DNA from: Allobosea sp. CRIB-10
Lineage (GTDB): Bacteria; Pseudomonadota; Alphaproteobacteria; Rhizobiales; Beijerinckiaceae
Length of the DNA stretch: 64,000 nt
NCBI RefSeq assembly: GCF_900112185.1
Contig: NZ_FOKP01000021.1
Coordinates: forward strand, 1 to 64,000
Direction of reading: 5' to 3'
The translations under genes were made by a program, and so were the position numbers. The notes beneath the pieces were generated by a model that saw only the letters and a list, made by a program, of their open reading frames with translations, did not search any database and was not told where the DNA came from. Positions 17,037 to 25,700 of the stretch are shown here, piece after piece (positions within the stretch are counted from its first letter, which is position 1; each line of letters starts with the position of its first letter).

Positions 17037-18230
17037 ATGAATATGCAGGTCCTCGATGCACGCCGTGACACCAGCGGCGGTTACAAGGTCGATGTCGGTC
17101 GTGGCGAGCGGATCGGCCGTGTCTCGTCGGAGTGGTTCTCGCGTCCGGCCGACGAGCGCTACCTCTCCTTGTCGGAGTTGGCCCACACGGTCCGTGACCG
17201 CACCGAACGTAGCCGGACGCGGGTGGTGGAGAGCGCGCTCATCCATGTCGAGGCGAACCGCAACGATTCAGAGCGGCTGGCCCTGATCCTGCCGGGCACG
17301 GATGCGGCAATCGCGCCAACACACTGGTCCTTCGGTCAGCTCGCCAGCCTGGTCGGCGCCCCCGCCGCCTATCTTCGGCAGCTCCCAGCCGCGCTTGCCG
17401 CCATCAACCTGCAGTACGGCCTGACCTCCAATCGGGCCGAGCAGATCAAGACGTTCGAAACCGACAACGGCCGCGTCGAACTGCGCGCCGTCACCGGCCC
17501 GGATTATGGCCGGATCTTCGACCACGAACTGGTCGAGGCCGTGCAGCGCATCGCCGGCAACGGCACAGGCGACACACGCTGGAAGGTCCCGGGCGTGCTC
17601 GACTGGTCGACCGGCATCTACAATCCGCGCGTCGACATCACCAAGGATACGACCACGCTCTATGCCTCCGACCGTGACGTTTTCCTGTTCCTGGTCGACG
17701 ATCTGAATCCGATCGAAGCTGGCCGCCTGCCTGACGGCTCGCCCGACTTATATTTCCGCGGCTTCTACTGCTGGAATTCCGAGGTCGGTGCCAAGACGCT
17801 CGGCATGGCGAGCTTCTATCTCCGCGCGGTTTGCCAGAATCGCAATTTGTGGGGCGTGGAAGATTTCGAGGAAATCACCATCCGCCACTCCAAATATGCA
17901 GCCAATCGCTTCGCGCACGAGGCGGCCCCGGCGCTGCTGAACTTCGCGAACTCCTCGCCTCTGCCGTTCGTCAACGGCATCAAGGCCGCCCGCGAACGGA
18001 TCGTCGCCAGAACGGACGAGGACCGCACCGACTTCCTGCGTCGGCGCGGCTTCTCCAAGGCCGAGACCGGCAAGATCATCGACAGGGTGCTGGCCGAGGA
18101 AGGCCGTCCGCCTGAGTCCGTCTTCGACTTCGTGCAGGGCATCACCGCCGTCGCGCGCGACAAGCCCCATCAGGACGCCCGCCTCGACATGGAGGGCAAG
18201 GCCAAGAAGCTGCTCGATCGAGCTGCCTGA
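17037..18230 (+). CDS. DUF932 domain protein of the ICE backbone
   Basis: A 397-residue member of the DUF932 family, common on plasmids and ICEs of alphaproteobacteria and of unknown biochemical role. Characteristic stretches are WSFGQLASLVGAPAAYLRQLP, VELRAVTGPDYGRIFDHEL, YFRGFYCWNSEVGAKTLGMASFY and RAVCQNRNLWG. No signal peptide or membrane segment is seen, so it is cytosolic. I chose the ATG at 17037, with GGAG about 10 bp upstream, over a TTG at 16995 that lies inside the leader structure. The downstream gap carries a second copy of the leader. Confidence 0.85.
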   Translation: MNMQVLDARRDTSGGYKVDVGRGERIGRVSSEWFSRPADERYLSLSELAHTVRDRTERSRTRVVESALIHVEANRNDSERLALILPGTDAAIAPTHWSFGQLASLVGAPAAYLRQLPAALAAINLQYGLTSNRAEQIKTFETDNGRVELRAVTGPDYGRIFDHELVEAVQRIAGNGTGDTRWKVPGVLDWSTGIYNPRVDITKDTTTLYASDRDVFLFLVDDLNPIEAGRLPDGSPDLYFRGFYCWNSEVGAKTLGMASFYLRAVCQNRNLWGVEDFEEITIRHSKYAANRFAHEAAPALLNFANSSPLPFVNGIKAARERIVARTDEDRTDFLRRRGFSKAETGKIIDRVLAEEGRPPESVFDFVQGITAVARDKPHQDARLDMEGKAKKLLDRAA

Positions 18231-18349
18231 TTTCCGCGAAGCCGGGGATGCGGTTTCCCATGTCTCCGGCTTTGCGCTTCCGTGCCTTTCTGGTTCGCCG
18301 GTCCGTGGCGCTGCCCCCTTTAGAGGAAGAGGGCGGCGCTTCGCTCAGT

Positions 18350-18390
18350 GACGGGTTGGAGGTTGAGAGAGAGTCTCTCGGCCGCCCGTC
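18350..18390 (+). promoter_or_regulatory. Structured leader before the ParB-like gene
   Basis: GACGGG at 18350-18355 pairs with CCCGTC at 18385-18390. GGTTGAGAGA at 18361-18370 pairs with TCTCTCGGCC at 18374-18383 (10 bp, two G-U pairs). The outer stem again ends 15 bases before the start codon. Compared with the copy before DUF932, the inner stem differs in sequence yet remains paired. Confidence 0.62.
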
Positions 18391-18405
18391 GCGGAGTAAA
18401 TCCCG

Positions 18406-20550
18406 ATGGCTACTGCCGTTCAGAAGATCATCCTGTCGTCCTCGCGCGACATCCCCTTCAACAAGCTGGTGCTCAGCCAGTCCAACGTCCGGCGCGTGAA
18501 GGCCGGTGTCTCGATCGAGGACCTCGCGGCCTCGATCGCTCGTCGCGGCCTGATCCAGAGCCTCAGCGTCTTCCCCGTCGTTGACGCCGAAGGCAACGAG
18601 ACCGGCATGTTCGAGGTGCCCGCCGGCGGCCGCCGCTTCCGCGCGCTCGAACTGCTGGTGAAGCAGAAGCGTCTCGCCAAGGTCGCGCCCGTCCCCTGCG
18701 TGGTCCGCGATCGCGACGGCGCCATCCTCCCCGAGGAGGTGTCGCTCGCCGAGAACATCGAGCGCGCTGCGCTCCATCCGCTCGATCAGTTTCGCGCCTT
18801 CCACGACATGCTGACCAAGGGCATGACCGAGGAGGAGATCGCCGCGGCATTCTTCGTGCCCGTCAACGTGGTCAAGCAGCGGCTGCGCCTCGCAACCGTG
18901 TCGCCCACCCTGCACGACGTCTATGCCGACGACGGCATGACGCTGGAGCAGCTCATGGCTTTCACCGTCTCCGACGACCACGAGCGTCAGACCCAGGTCT
19001 GGGACGCGATCAAGGACGCCTGGTCGAAGGAGCCCTATCAGATCCGGCGCATGCTGACCGAAACCACGGTGCGCGCCTCAGACAAGCGCGCCGTCTTCCT
19101 TGGCACCGAAGCCTATGAGGCGGCCGGAGGGATCGTCATGCGCGATCTGTTCCAGGCCGACGATGGCGGCTGGCTGCAGGACGTCGGGCTTCTCGATCGA
19201 CTCGTCGCCGAGAAGCTGAAGGCCGAGGCCGAGGCGATCGCCGCCGAGGGCTGGAAGTGGATCGAGGTCGCGGTCAGTTTCCCCTACGACGCCGTGCGCG
19301 GTCTGCGGGAAATCCCCGGCACGCCAATCGATCTGACGGCCGAGGAACAGGCGACCATCGACGCGCTCACCGCCGAGCAGGCCAGGCTCGAAGCGGAATA
19401 TCAAGACGCCGACGAACTGCCCGACCAGGTCGACGAGCGTATGGGCGAGATCGAGACGGCTCTGGCCGCCTTCGACGATCGCCCCGAGCACTTCGAGCCG
19501 GCAGACATCGCCATCGCTGGCGTCTTCGTCAGCATCGACGCCAACGGATCGCTTTCGGTCGATCGCGGCTTCGTCCGGCCCGAGGATGTCCCTCAGGTCC
19601 GGACCGATGGCGAGGAGGGATCGGAGACGGACACCGAATCCGTCGACGCCGATCGCCCATCAGTGCAACGCGCCGTCATCACCATCGGCGGCCAACCTGC
19701 CGAGTCCGATGACGACGATGAGGACGACGGGATCAAGCCGCTGCCCGAACGCCTCGTGATCGAACTGACCGCCTACCGAACCCTCGCGCTGCGCAACGCC
19801 GTGGCGGAAAACCCTCACATCGCCATGACGGCGCTTCTTCACAAGCTGATCTCGGACAACTTCATGACCCGCATGTATACGGGCGCCATGGAAGCCGGGG
19901 TGAAGCACGTCTTCTTCCCGGTTCAGGACGAGACGCTGAAGGACAGCCCCTCCGCGCGGGCCGTGCAGGAGCGTCACGAAGCCTGGGCCGCCGACATCCC
20001 GAAGGACGATGACGCCCTCTGGAACTGGCTCGCCGCGCTTGACGATGCCAGCCGCATGGCTCTGGTAGCGCATTGCGTCAGCTATGGCGTGAACGCGCTC
20101 TACGAGCGGCCGAACCCGCACAGCGCGGGCGGCGTGTCGCAGCACACGCTCGACATGAGGCTTGCGCAGGCCGACCGGCTGACGCGGGCGACCGGGCTCG
20201 ACATCGTCGAAGCCGGCTGGCGCCCGACCTTCGGCAACTACCTCAACCGTGTCACCAAGCCGCGCATCCTCGAAGCCGTCCGCGAAGGCGCCGGCGAGCG
20301 AGCCGCCGAGCTGATCGGTCATCTGAAAAAGGGCGACATGGCAAAGGAGGCCGAGCGTCTCCTGGCCGATAGCAGTTGGCTGCCCGAGCCGCTTCGGCTT
20401 GCCGGCATTGACGGCGATCCCGCATCGGACGCGGACGGTGGCGGCGAAACCGAGGGGGCCGAGCTGCCTGACTTCCTCAGCGCCGACGACGAGTCGGAAA
20501 CGCCTGCCGATGGCGAGGACGACGAACGTCGCCTCGTCGCCGCCGAATAA
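18406..20550 (+). CDS. ParB/RepB/Spo0J nuclease-domain protein
   Basis: A 714-residue protein. Residues 15-130 hold the ParB N-terminal CTPase/nuclease-like domain, with VPAGGRRFRAL and LAENIERAALHPLDQFRAF. A helix-turn-helix follows (MTEEEIAAAFFVPVNVVKQRLRLA). The remainder is long and acidic, with a DDDDEDD stretch near residue 435. It is longer than partition ParB (about 300 residues) and is typical of ICE copies beside DUF932. A role in element stability or regulation is inferred. The ParA gene lies 15 kb away, so it is probably not a classic ParAB pair. Confidence 0.88.
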   Translation: MATAVQKIILSSSRDIPFNKLVLSQSNVRRVKAGVSIEDLAASIARRGLIQSLSVFPVVDAEGNETGMFEVPAGGRRFRALELLVKQKRLAKVAPVPCVVRDRDGAILPEEVSLAENIERAALHPLDQFRAFHDMLTKGMTEEEIAAAFFVPVNVVKQRLRLATVSPTLHDVYADDGMTLEQLMAFTVSDDHERQTQVWDAIKDAWSKEPYQIRRMLTETTVRASDKRAVFLGTEAYEAAGGIVMRDLFQADDGGWLQDVGLLDRLVAEKLKAEAEAIAAEGWKWIEVAVSFPYDAVRGLREIPGTPIDLTAEEQATIDALTAEQARLEAEYQDADELPDQVDERMGEIETALAAFDDRPEHFEPADIAIAGVFVSIDANGSLSVDRGFVRPEDVPQVRTDGEEGSETDTESVDADRPSVQRAVITIGGQPAESDDDDEDDGIKPLPERLVIELTAYRTLALRNAVAENPHIAMTALLHKLISDNFMTRMYTGAMEAGVKHVFFPVQDETLKDSPSARAVQERHEAWAADIPKDDDALWNWLAALDDASRMALVAHCVSYGVNALYERPNPHSAGGVSQHTLDMRLAQADRLTRATGLDIVEAGWRPTFGNYLNRVTKPRILEAVREGAGERAAELIGHLKKGDMAKEAERLLADSSWLPEPLRLAGIDGDPASDADGGGETEGAELPDFLSADDESETPADGEDDERRLVAAE

Positions 20551-20611
20551 GCGGCTCGCGGGGCGGCTTCGGCCGCTCCGCACCTCTCCCCCAAATCGAA
20601 GGAGCGTTCAC

Positions 20612-20832
20612 ATGGTGCAATCCAGCCCCGCGCCGATCCGGCGCGTCGTCTTCCAGTATTTCGTGCCGGTCCACGTCGAGGTCGAAGATGGCCTCGTTTC
20701 GCGAGTGACCGTCATCGATGAGACGCCCGTCCGCGACCCTATCGTGGTCGAGGGCGATCCCGAATACCTCACCCAGGCCGTGGCGGCCGCTGACGACGGC
20801 CAATCTGGCCGTCCTGGCAGTTCGGCTACTAG
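20612..20832 (+). pseudogene. Small ICE protein with a one-base deletion
   Basis: Starts at ATG after GAAGGAG and reads MVQSSPAPIRRVVFQYFVPVHVEVEDG... to DDGQS near 20802. In the present frame it then runs through low-quality Pro/Ser-rich sequence into the next gene. One frame over, it ends as WPSWQFGY with TAG at 20830-20832, a natural aromatic tail. The length 221 is one base short of a whole number of codons. A base was therefore probably lost near 20803, by mutation or sequencing error. Function unknown. Confidence 0.6.
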
Positions 20833-20864
20833 CCCCCCCCTCCCAGCCACGACCCGATTGCCCC

Positions 20865-20891
20865 GAGCCCGGCCCAGCGCCGGGCTCTTTT
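20865..20891 (+). terminator. Intrinsic terminator-like hairpin
   Basis: GAGCCCGGC at 20865-20873 pairs perfectly with GCCGGGCTC at 20879-20887 around CCAGC, followed by TTTT. It lies between two small genes and supports treating them as separate. Confidence 0.72.
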
Positions 20892-20908
20892 CGTTTCAGG
20901 AGCCCGAC

Positions 20909-21310
20909 ATGCCCGATTATCTCACCCGTTTCTCCTGCCTGCTCGACGTCGGCTCGGTCGCCAATGTCGCGCGGGCTTTCGACATCTACACCGCGCTGAT
21001 GGCCGAGAACGGTCGCGAGGAGCCGCCCACCGAGCCGTTCCTGCTCTCGCTGACGCCCGAGCACGGCGCGACGCGACTTTGGCTTCGTGACCCCGGCACC
21101 GCCGATCCGCAGTTGCTGATCACCTTCGTCATGCGCTGCGCCGAAACCTTCGCGCTCACCGGCACCTGGGGGTTTCAGTGGGCCGGCATTGCCTCGGACC
21201 CTGTCGTCGACGGCTTCTCCGGCGGCGCCCATCTGCTCGATCTCGGCACAGGCCGCACGATCGAATGGATGAGCACCCGCCGCTGGCTCGCTGAGGGAGG
21301 TGCGCGATGA
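20909..21310 (+). CDS. Conserved ICE protein of unknown function
   Basis: A 133-residue cytosolic protein starting at ATG with AGGAG about 7 bp upstream. It reads MPDYLTRFSCLLDVGSVANVARAF, then LWLRDPGTADPQLLITFVMRCAETFALTGTWGFQWAG, and ends SGGAHLLDLGTGRTIEWMST. I do not recognise a characterised domain. Similar acidic, Trp-containing proteins are usual near DUF932 and ParB-like genes on such elements. It overlaps the next gene by 4 bp (ATGA), so the two are co-translated. Confidence 0.7.
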   Translation: MPDYLTRFSCLLDVGSVANVARAFDIYTALMAENGREEPPTEPFLLSLTPEHGATRLWLRDPGTADPQLLITFVMRCAETFALTGTWGFQWAGIASDPVVDGFSGGAHLLDLGTGRTIEWMSTRRWLAEGGAR

Positions 21311-21540
21311 TTCCCGATCACACGCGCGCCAACTTCCAGACCCTGCTGCGCGCCGCGGAAAGCGGCGACCTGGCGCTGATGGAATGCACCGACGCCGCAA
21401 CCGGCGAGCCGCGTTATGTCATCTGTGCGGTCGGCCGTGACGGTGGCGACTATATGTTCACGCCGTTTGGCCACCTGGCAGACGGTAATCCCTATGACGC
21501 TTACCTTCCGCCCAATACTGGCGGCGAAATGGCCGCCTGA
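21307..21540 (+). CDS. Small DUF6117-like protein
   Basis: A 77-residue protein, MIPDHTRANFQTLLRAAESGDLALMECTDAATGEPRYVIC, ending in FTPFGHLADGNPYDAYLPP. The pattern fits the DUF6117 family of small ICE or plasmid proteins with no known role. Its start overlaps the stop of the previous gene. Confidence 0.72.
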   Translation: MIPDHTRANFQTLLRAAESGDLALMECTDAATGEPRYVICAVGRDGGDYMFTPFGHLADGNPYDAYLPPNTGGEMAA

Positions 21541-21542
21541 TC

Positions 21543-21905
21543 CTACCAGACGGCCACTTCCCACTGACCGTTGACGCGAGCAAAGCCGACCGGCCGGTTC
21601 TGGGGCGTGGCGTTCGCCCTGGTCGTGTCCATCGTGAGCTGCGTCATGCACGTCACGCCAGGCCCGACACCACCCGGCGAACAATCACCGAGCTTGAGCG
21701 TCGCATTGGCCAGCGACGTCCCCGTGAAGAGGCGATGCCGGCGGACGGCTGCGATGGCCTCTTCTTCTGTCGGCTGCGCCACGCCCGCGACCGCGGCGGC
21801 TGATGCGCCGCCGGGCGCGATCACCGGGCGGAGCGCGAATCCCGCCCCAAAGCCCACCACGAGGCATCCTGCGGCCACCATGCCGATCACACTTCCCTTC
21901 ATCAC
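21543..21905 (-). CDS. Small exported or membrane-anchored protein, unknown
   Basis: A 120-residue protein on the opposite strand to its neighbours. The N-terminus is a signal or anchor (SVIGMVAAGCLVVGFGAGFAL), with a Cys that does not form a clear lipobox. The mature part has two Cys (KLGDCSPGG, GVTCMTQ) that could form a disulfide in the periplasm, and ends VNGQWEVAVW. No family recognised. Two adjacent Met codons leave the start uncertain by one residue. Confidence 0.6.
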   Translation of the reverse strand: MMKGSVIGMVAAGCLVVGFGAGFALRPVIAPGGASAAAVAGVAQPTEEEAIAAVRRHRLFTGTSLANATLKLGDCSPGGVGPGVTCMTQLTMDTTRANATPQNRPVGFARVNGQWEVAVW

Positions 21906-22059
21906 CTTCTCCCTCCGGCGCCTCGCTAGGTCGGGCGGACATGCGTCTCCGATCGCCGAGGCCGCGCTTCGCCATGTGCTGGATGAAGGAGTGTAGCGCC
22001 GCGCATCCCACCTCGGAAGTCCGCGCGATCAGGCGGTCATGCCGCGCGCCAGAGTGAGA

Positions 22060-22112
22060 GGACGGCCGGGACGGGTTCGAGCCGGTCCGGTCGAGAGAGA
22101 GCGCCGCCGGCC
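22060..22112 (+). promoter_or_regulatory. Leader element before klcA-like gene
   Basis: Contains GGACGGC at 22060-22066, GACGGG at 22070-22075 and the core GGTCGAGAGAGAG at 22089-22101. GGCCGG at 22064-22069 can pair with CCGGCC at 22107-22112, which ends at the base before the start codon. It is closely related to the leader before the helicase gene and shares its core with the other two copies. Confidence 0.5.
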
Positions 22113-22113
22113 C

Positions 22114-22551
22114 ATGCCCGACATTATAAACACCACCGACGATTCCCCAGCGCGCGCCGTGGCCCTCGTACCGGAGGCTCGCCGGATGGACTTTCTGCCG
22201 CTGCTCTTCGGCCGCCAGCATGTCCTTGTGGCAGAGATGACCGTCTATCATCTGATGGAGCGCCTGAGCCCGCTCGATTATCGTGGCGGTCTCTGGGACT
22301 TCTATGAGCGCGACGGGAGGCCGTTATACCTCGCGCCAACCTCGAAGCCCCGCTTTCAGATCGTCTGCGACACCAATGGCTATGAGGGCGAGGTATCGGC
22401 CGACGCCGCCGGCATCATCGCGACGCTTTTCGCCTTCTCCCATCTCTCCTTCAAGTATCCGGTCGACGCGATGTCGGAAGGATATGGCCGCCTCTACGAC
22501 TACGCCGCTGACCATCCGGAATCCGCCGAAATCTTCCAGGCGATCGACTGA
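22114..22551 (+). CDS. KlcA/ArdB-type antirestriction protein
   Basis: A 145-residue protein of the KlcA/ArdB family, which protects incoming plasmids and ICEs from type I restriction. Family features are RRMDFLPLLFGRQHVLVAEMTVYHLMERL, then DYRGGLWDFYERDGRPLYLAP and a C-terminal half with SADAAGIIATLFAFSHLSF. It would act in the recipient cytosol soon after transfer. It has its own leader and is followed by a strong terminator, so it is probably transcribed alone. Confidence 0.85.
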   Translation: MPDIINTTDDSPARAVALVPEARRMDFLPLLFGRQHVLVAEMTVYHLMERLSPLDYRGGLWDFYERDGRPLYLAPTSKPRFQIVCDTNGYEGEVSADAAGIIATLFAFSHLSFKYPVDAMSEGYGRLYDYAADHPESAEIFQAID

Positions 22552-22573
22552 ATTGGGCTCGTCTTCCCCTCAG

Positions 22574-22602
22574 CGCCCGGCCTCAAGGTCGGGCGTTTTT
22601 TT
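22574..22602 (+). terminator. Intrinsic terminator after klcA-like gene
   Basis: CGCCCGGCC at 22574-22582 pairs with GGTCGGGCG at 22587-22595 (one G-U pair), loop TCAA, followed by seven T at 22596-22602. Confidence 0.88.
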
Positions 22603-22624
22603 ATGTCGGCGGACGAGAGGAAGA

Positions 22625-22673
22625 GGACGGCCGCGACGGGTCGAGTCCCGGCGGTTGAGAGAGAGCGCCGTCC
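22625..22673 (+). promoter_or_regulatory. Leader element before the methylase/helicase gene
   Basis: GGACGGC at 22625-22631 pairs perfectly with GCCGTCC at 22667-22673. Inside, CGGG at 22637-22640 pairs with CCCG at 22647-22650, followed by the core GGTTGAGAGAGAG at 22653-22665. It is a sister of the klcA leader, but the start codon is 35 bases further on. Confidence 0.52.
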
Positions 22674-22708
22674 GGGCTTGTCCCTTCCACTGTCCCGAGG
22701 TTCTTCCC

Positions 22709-25700
22709 ATGAACATTCTGTCTCCCGTGGCCCTCCCGGCCGCACCCGTCCCCCGTGCGTCCCCGATCCTCGCCGTGGCGCACCAGCTTCTCGATCATCT
22801 CGAACGCGGCCAGCGCGTCGACGCCGCGATCCTCCGTGCTGCGATGGAAGCAGCCTTCGGCGCATCCGACACCAGCGGCGTCTGGGACTGGAAGGCGGCC
22901 TATGAGGCATGCGAAGTCGCGACAGTTCTCTTCCTGCGCAAATACGGAAAGGCGCTTTTCCGCAAAGCCGCATCTCCGGCTGCACGACTTTCCGCGGTCA
23001 CGAAGATCGCCGGGCTCCTGCCGACACATACGCGGCGCTCGGAAGAATCGCAGGCGCTCCAGCAGTTCTCGACGCCGGCGCCGCTCGGTCTCGCCGCCGT
23101 GGCGGCCGCCTCCATTGCTGCTGGCGACATCGTGCTGGAGCCGTCGGCTGGCACCGGCCTGCTCGCCATCCTGGCCGAGATATCAGGCGGAACGCTCCTC
23201 CTCAACGAGCTGGCCGAAACCCGCGCCGATCTGCTCGCTGCGCTGTTTCCGGCCGTTGCCGTCACGCGCTTCGACGCCGCCCAGATCAACGATCATCTCG
23301 CGCCGGGCGCCACCCCCTCCGTCGTGCTTATGAACCCGCCATTCTCCGTCATGGCAAACGTCTCCGGCCGCGTGGCCGACGCCGCTTATCGCCATGTCGC
23401 TTCGGCACTGGCCCGGCTCGCCGATGGCGGGCGGCTGGTGGCGATCACCGGCGCCAACTTCAGCCCCGACCATCCGGCTTGGGCAGCGGCCTTCGTCCGG
23501 CTCCAGGAGCGTGGCCGCGTCGTCTTCACTGCGGCCGTGGACGGCTCGGTCTATGCCAAGCATGGCACGACCATCGACACCCGGCTGACGGTTATCGACA
23601 AGCTTCCGGCCGACGATCGCGAGGCGTTTCCCTCTTCGCCTGGTATCTCGGCCGACATCGCCACGCTGCTCGGCTGGATCGAGACGCAGGTTCCGCAGCG
23701 CCTGACCGCGGCCCTCCCGCCGGTTGCAACCTCGGCATTCGCCGCGACGCCCCGGACTGTTCGCGGATACCTCGCCCGCACCACCGCTGCACGTCCCGCC
23801 ACGCCGGCGTCCATCGAGCCCGAAGGCGTCCAACTCGCCTATGAGACCGTGGACTGGACGCCCGCCGAAGACGGCCGGATCACCGACGCGATCTATGAAG
23901 AATACGGATTGCAGGCGATCCGCATTCCCGGCGCGCAGGCCCATCCGACCAAGCTTGTGCAATCCGTGGCGATGGCGTCGGTCGCGCCGCCCAAGCCGAG
24001 CTACCGGCCCCGGCTGCCCGCCAACATCGTCTCGGATGGCCTTCTCTCCGACGCCCAGCTCGAAACCGTCATCTACGCCGGCGAGGCACATGCCGACTTC
24101 CTCGCCGGTTCGTGGACGCTCGACGAAACCTTCGACGTCGTCTCGGCCGCGCCCGACGATGCGCCGAACGCCGTGCGCTTCCGCCGCGGCTTCATGCTCG
24201 GCGACGGCACCGGCGCCGGCAAAGGTCGCCAATCGGCCGGCATCATCCTCGACAACTGGATGCAGGGCCGTCGCAAGGCGGTGTGGATCTCGAAATCCGA
24301 CAAGCTGCTGGAGGACGCCCAGCGCGACTGGTCGGCCCTCGGCATGGAGCGCCTGCTGGTCACGCCGCTGTCGCGCTTCCCGCAGGGGAAGGACATTACC
24401 CTCTCCGAAGCCGTCCTATTCACCACCTATGCCACGCTACGGTCCGACGACCGCGGCGAGAAGCTTTCCCGCGTCAAGCAGATCGTCGAATGGTTGGGCT
24501 CCGACTTCGACGGAGTGATCATTTTCGACGAGAGCCATGCCATGCAGAACGCCGCTGGCGGCAAGGGAGAACGCGGCGACATCGCCGCCTCGCAGCAGGG
24601 CCGCGCGGGCCTACGGCTCCAGCACGCCCTGCCGAATGCGCGCGTCGTCTATGTCTCGGCGACCGGCGCGACCACCGTCCACAATCTCGCCTACGCTCAG
24701 CGCCTCGGTCTCTGGGGCGGCGAGGACTTCCCGTTCTCGACCCGCGCCGAATTCGTCGAGGCGATCGAGGATGGCGGCGTCGCGGCGATGGAGGTGCTGG
24801 CCCGCGACCTGCGCTCGCTCGGTCTCTACACCGCACGGTCGCTCTCCTATGACGGCGTCGAATACGAGCTGGTCGAGCACCAGCTCACTGCCGAGCAGAC
24901 CGGCATCTACGACGCCTATGCCGGGGCCTTCGCTGTCATCCATAACAATCTCGACGCGGCGATGCAGGCCGCCAACATCACCGGCGACGGCGGTACGTTG
25001 AACCGCCAGGCCAAGTCCGCGGCCCGCTCGGCCTTCGAATCCGCCAAGCAGCGCTTCTTCGGCCATCTGCTGACCTCGATGAAGACGCCGACCCTGATCC
25101 GCTCGATCGAGCAGGACCTGGTCGACGGCCATGCGGCCGTAATCCAGATCGTGTCGACCGGCGAAGCCCTGATGGAGCGCCGCCTGGCGGAGATTCCCAC
25201 CGAGGAATGGAACGACGTCCGGGTGGACATCACCCCGCGCGAATACGTTCTGGATTATCTCGCCCATTCCTTCCCGGTGCATCTCTACGAGCCGTTCACC
25301 GACAGCGAGGGCAACCTGTCGTCGCGACCGGTGTTTCGCGACGGCCAGCCGGTCGAGAGCCGCGACGCCGTTGCCCGTCGAGACCGTTTGATCGAGAGGC
25401 TCGCTTCGCTGCCGCCGGTCCCCGGCGCGCTCGACCAGATCGTCCAGCGCTTCGGCACCGATGTCGTAGCAGAGGTGACGGGACGTTCGCGCCGCATCGT
25501 CCGCAAGTCGGGTGCCGACTCCATGACCAGCCCCGGCAGCATCGACCGCCTCGCGGTGGAGAACCGCGCCGCCTCGGCCAATCTGGCCGAGACGCAGGCG
25601 TTCATGGATGATCAGAAACGCATTCTGATCTTCTCCGACGCCGGCGGCACCGGGCGCAGCTACCACGCCGATCTGTCGGCGCGGAACCAGCGACTGCGCG

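Noticed and set aside
16773..17246. Antisense frame across the DUF932 start
   Set aside because: No family match, and it covers the structured leader and the DUF932 gene on the other strand.
22283..22708. A 142-residue extension of the methylase/helicase protein
   Set aside because: It overlaps klcA out of frame and crosses a strong terminator and a leader.
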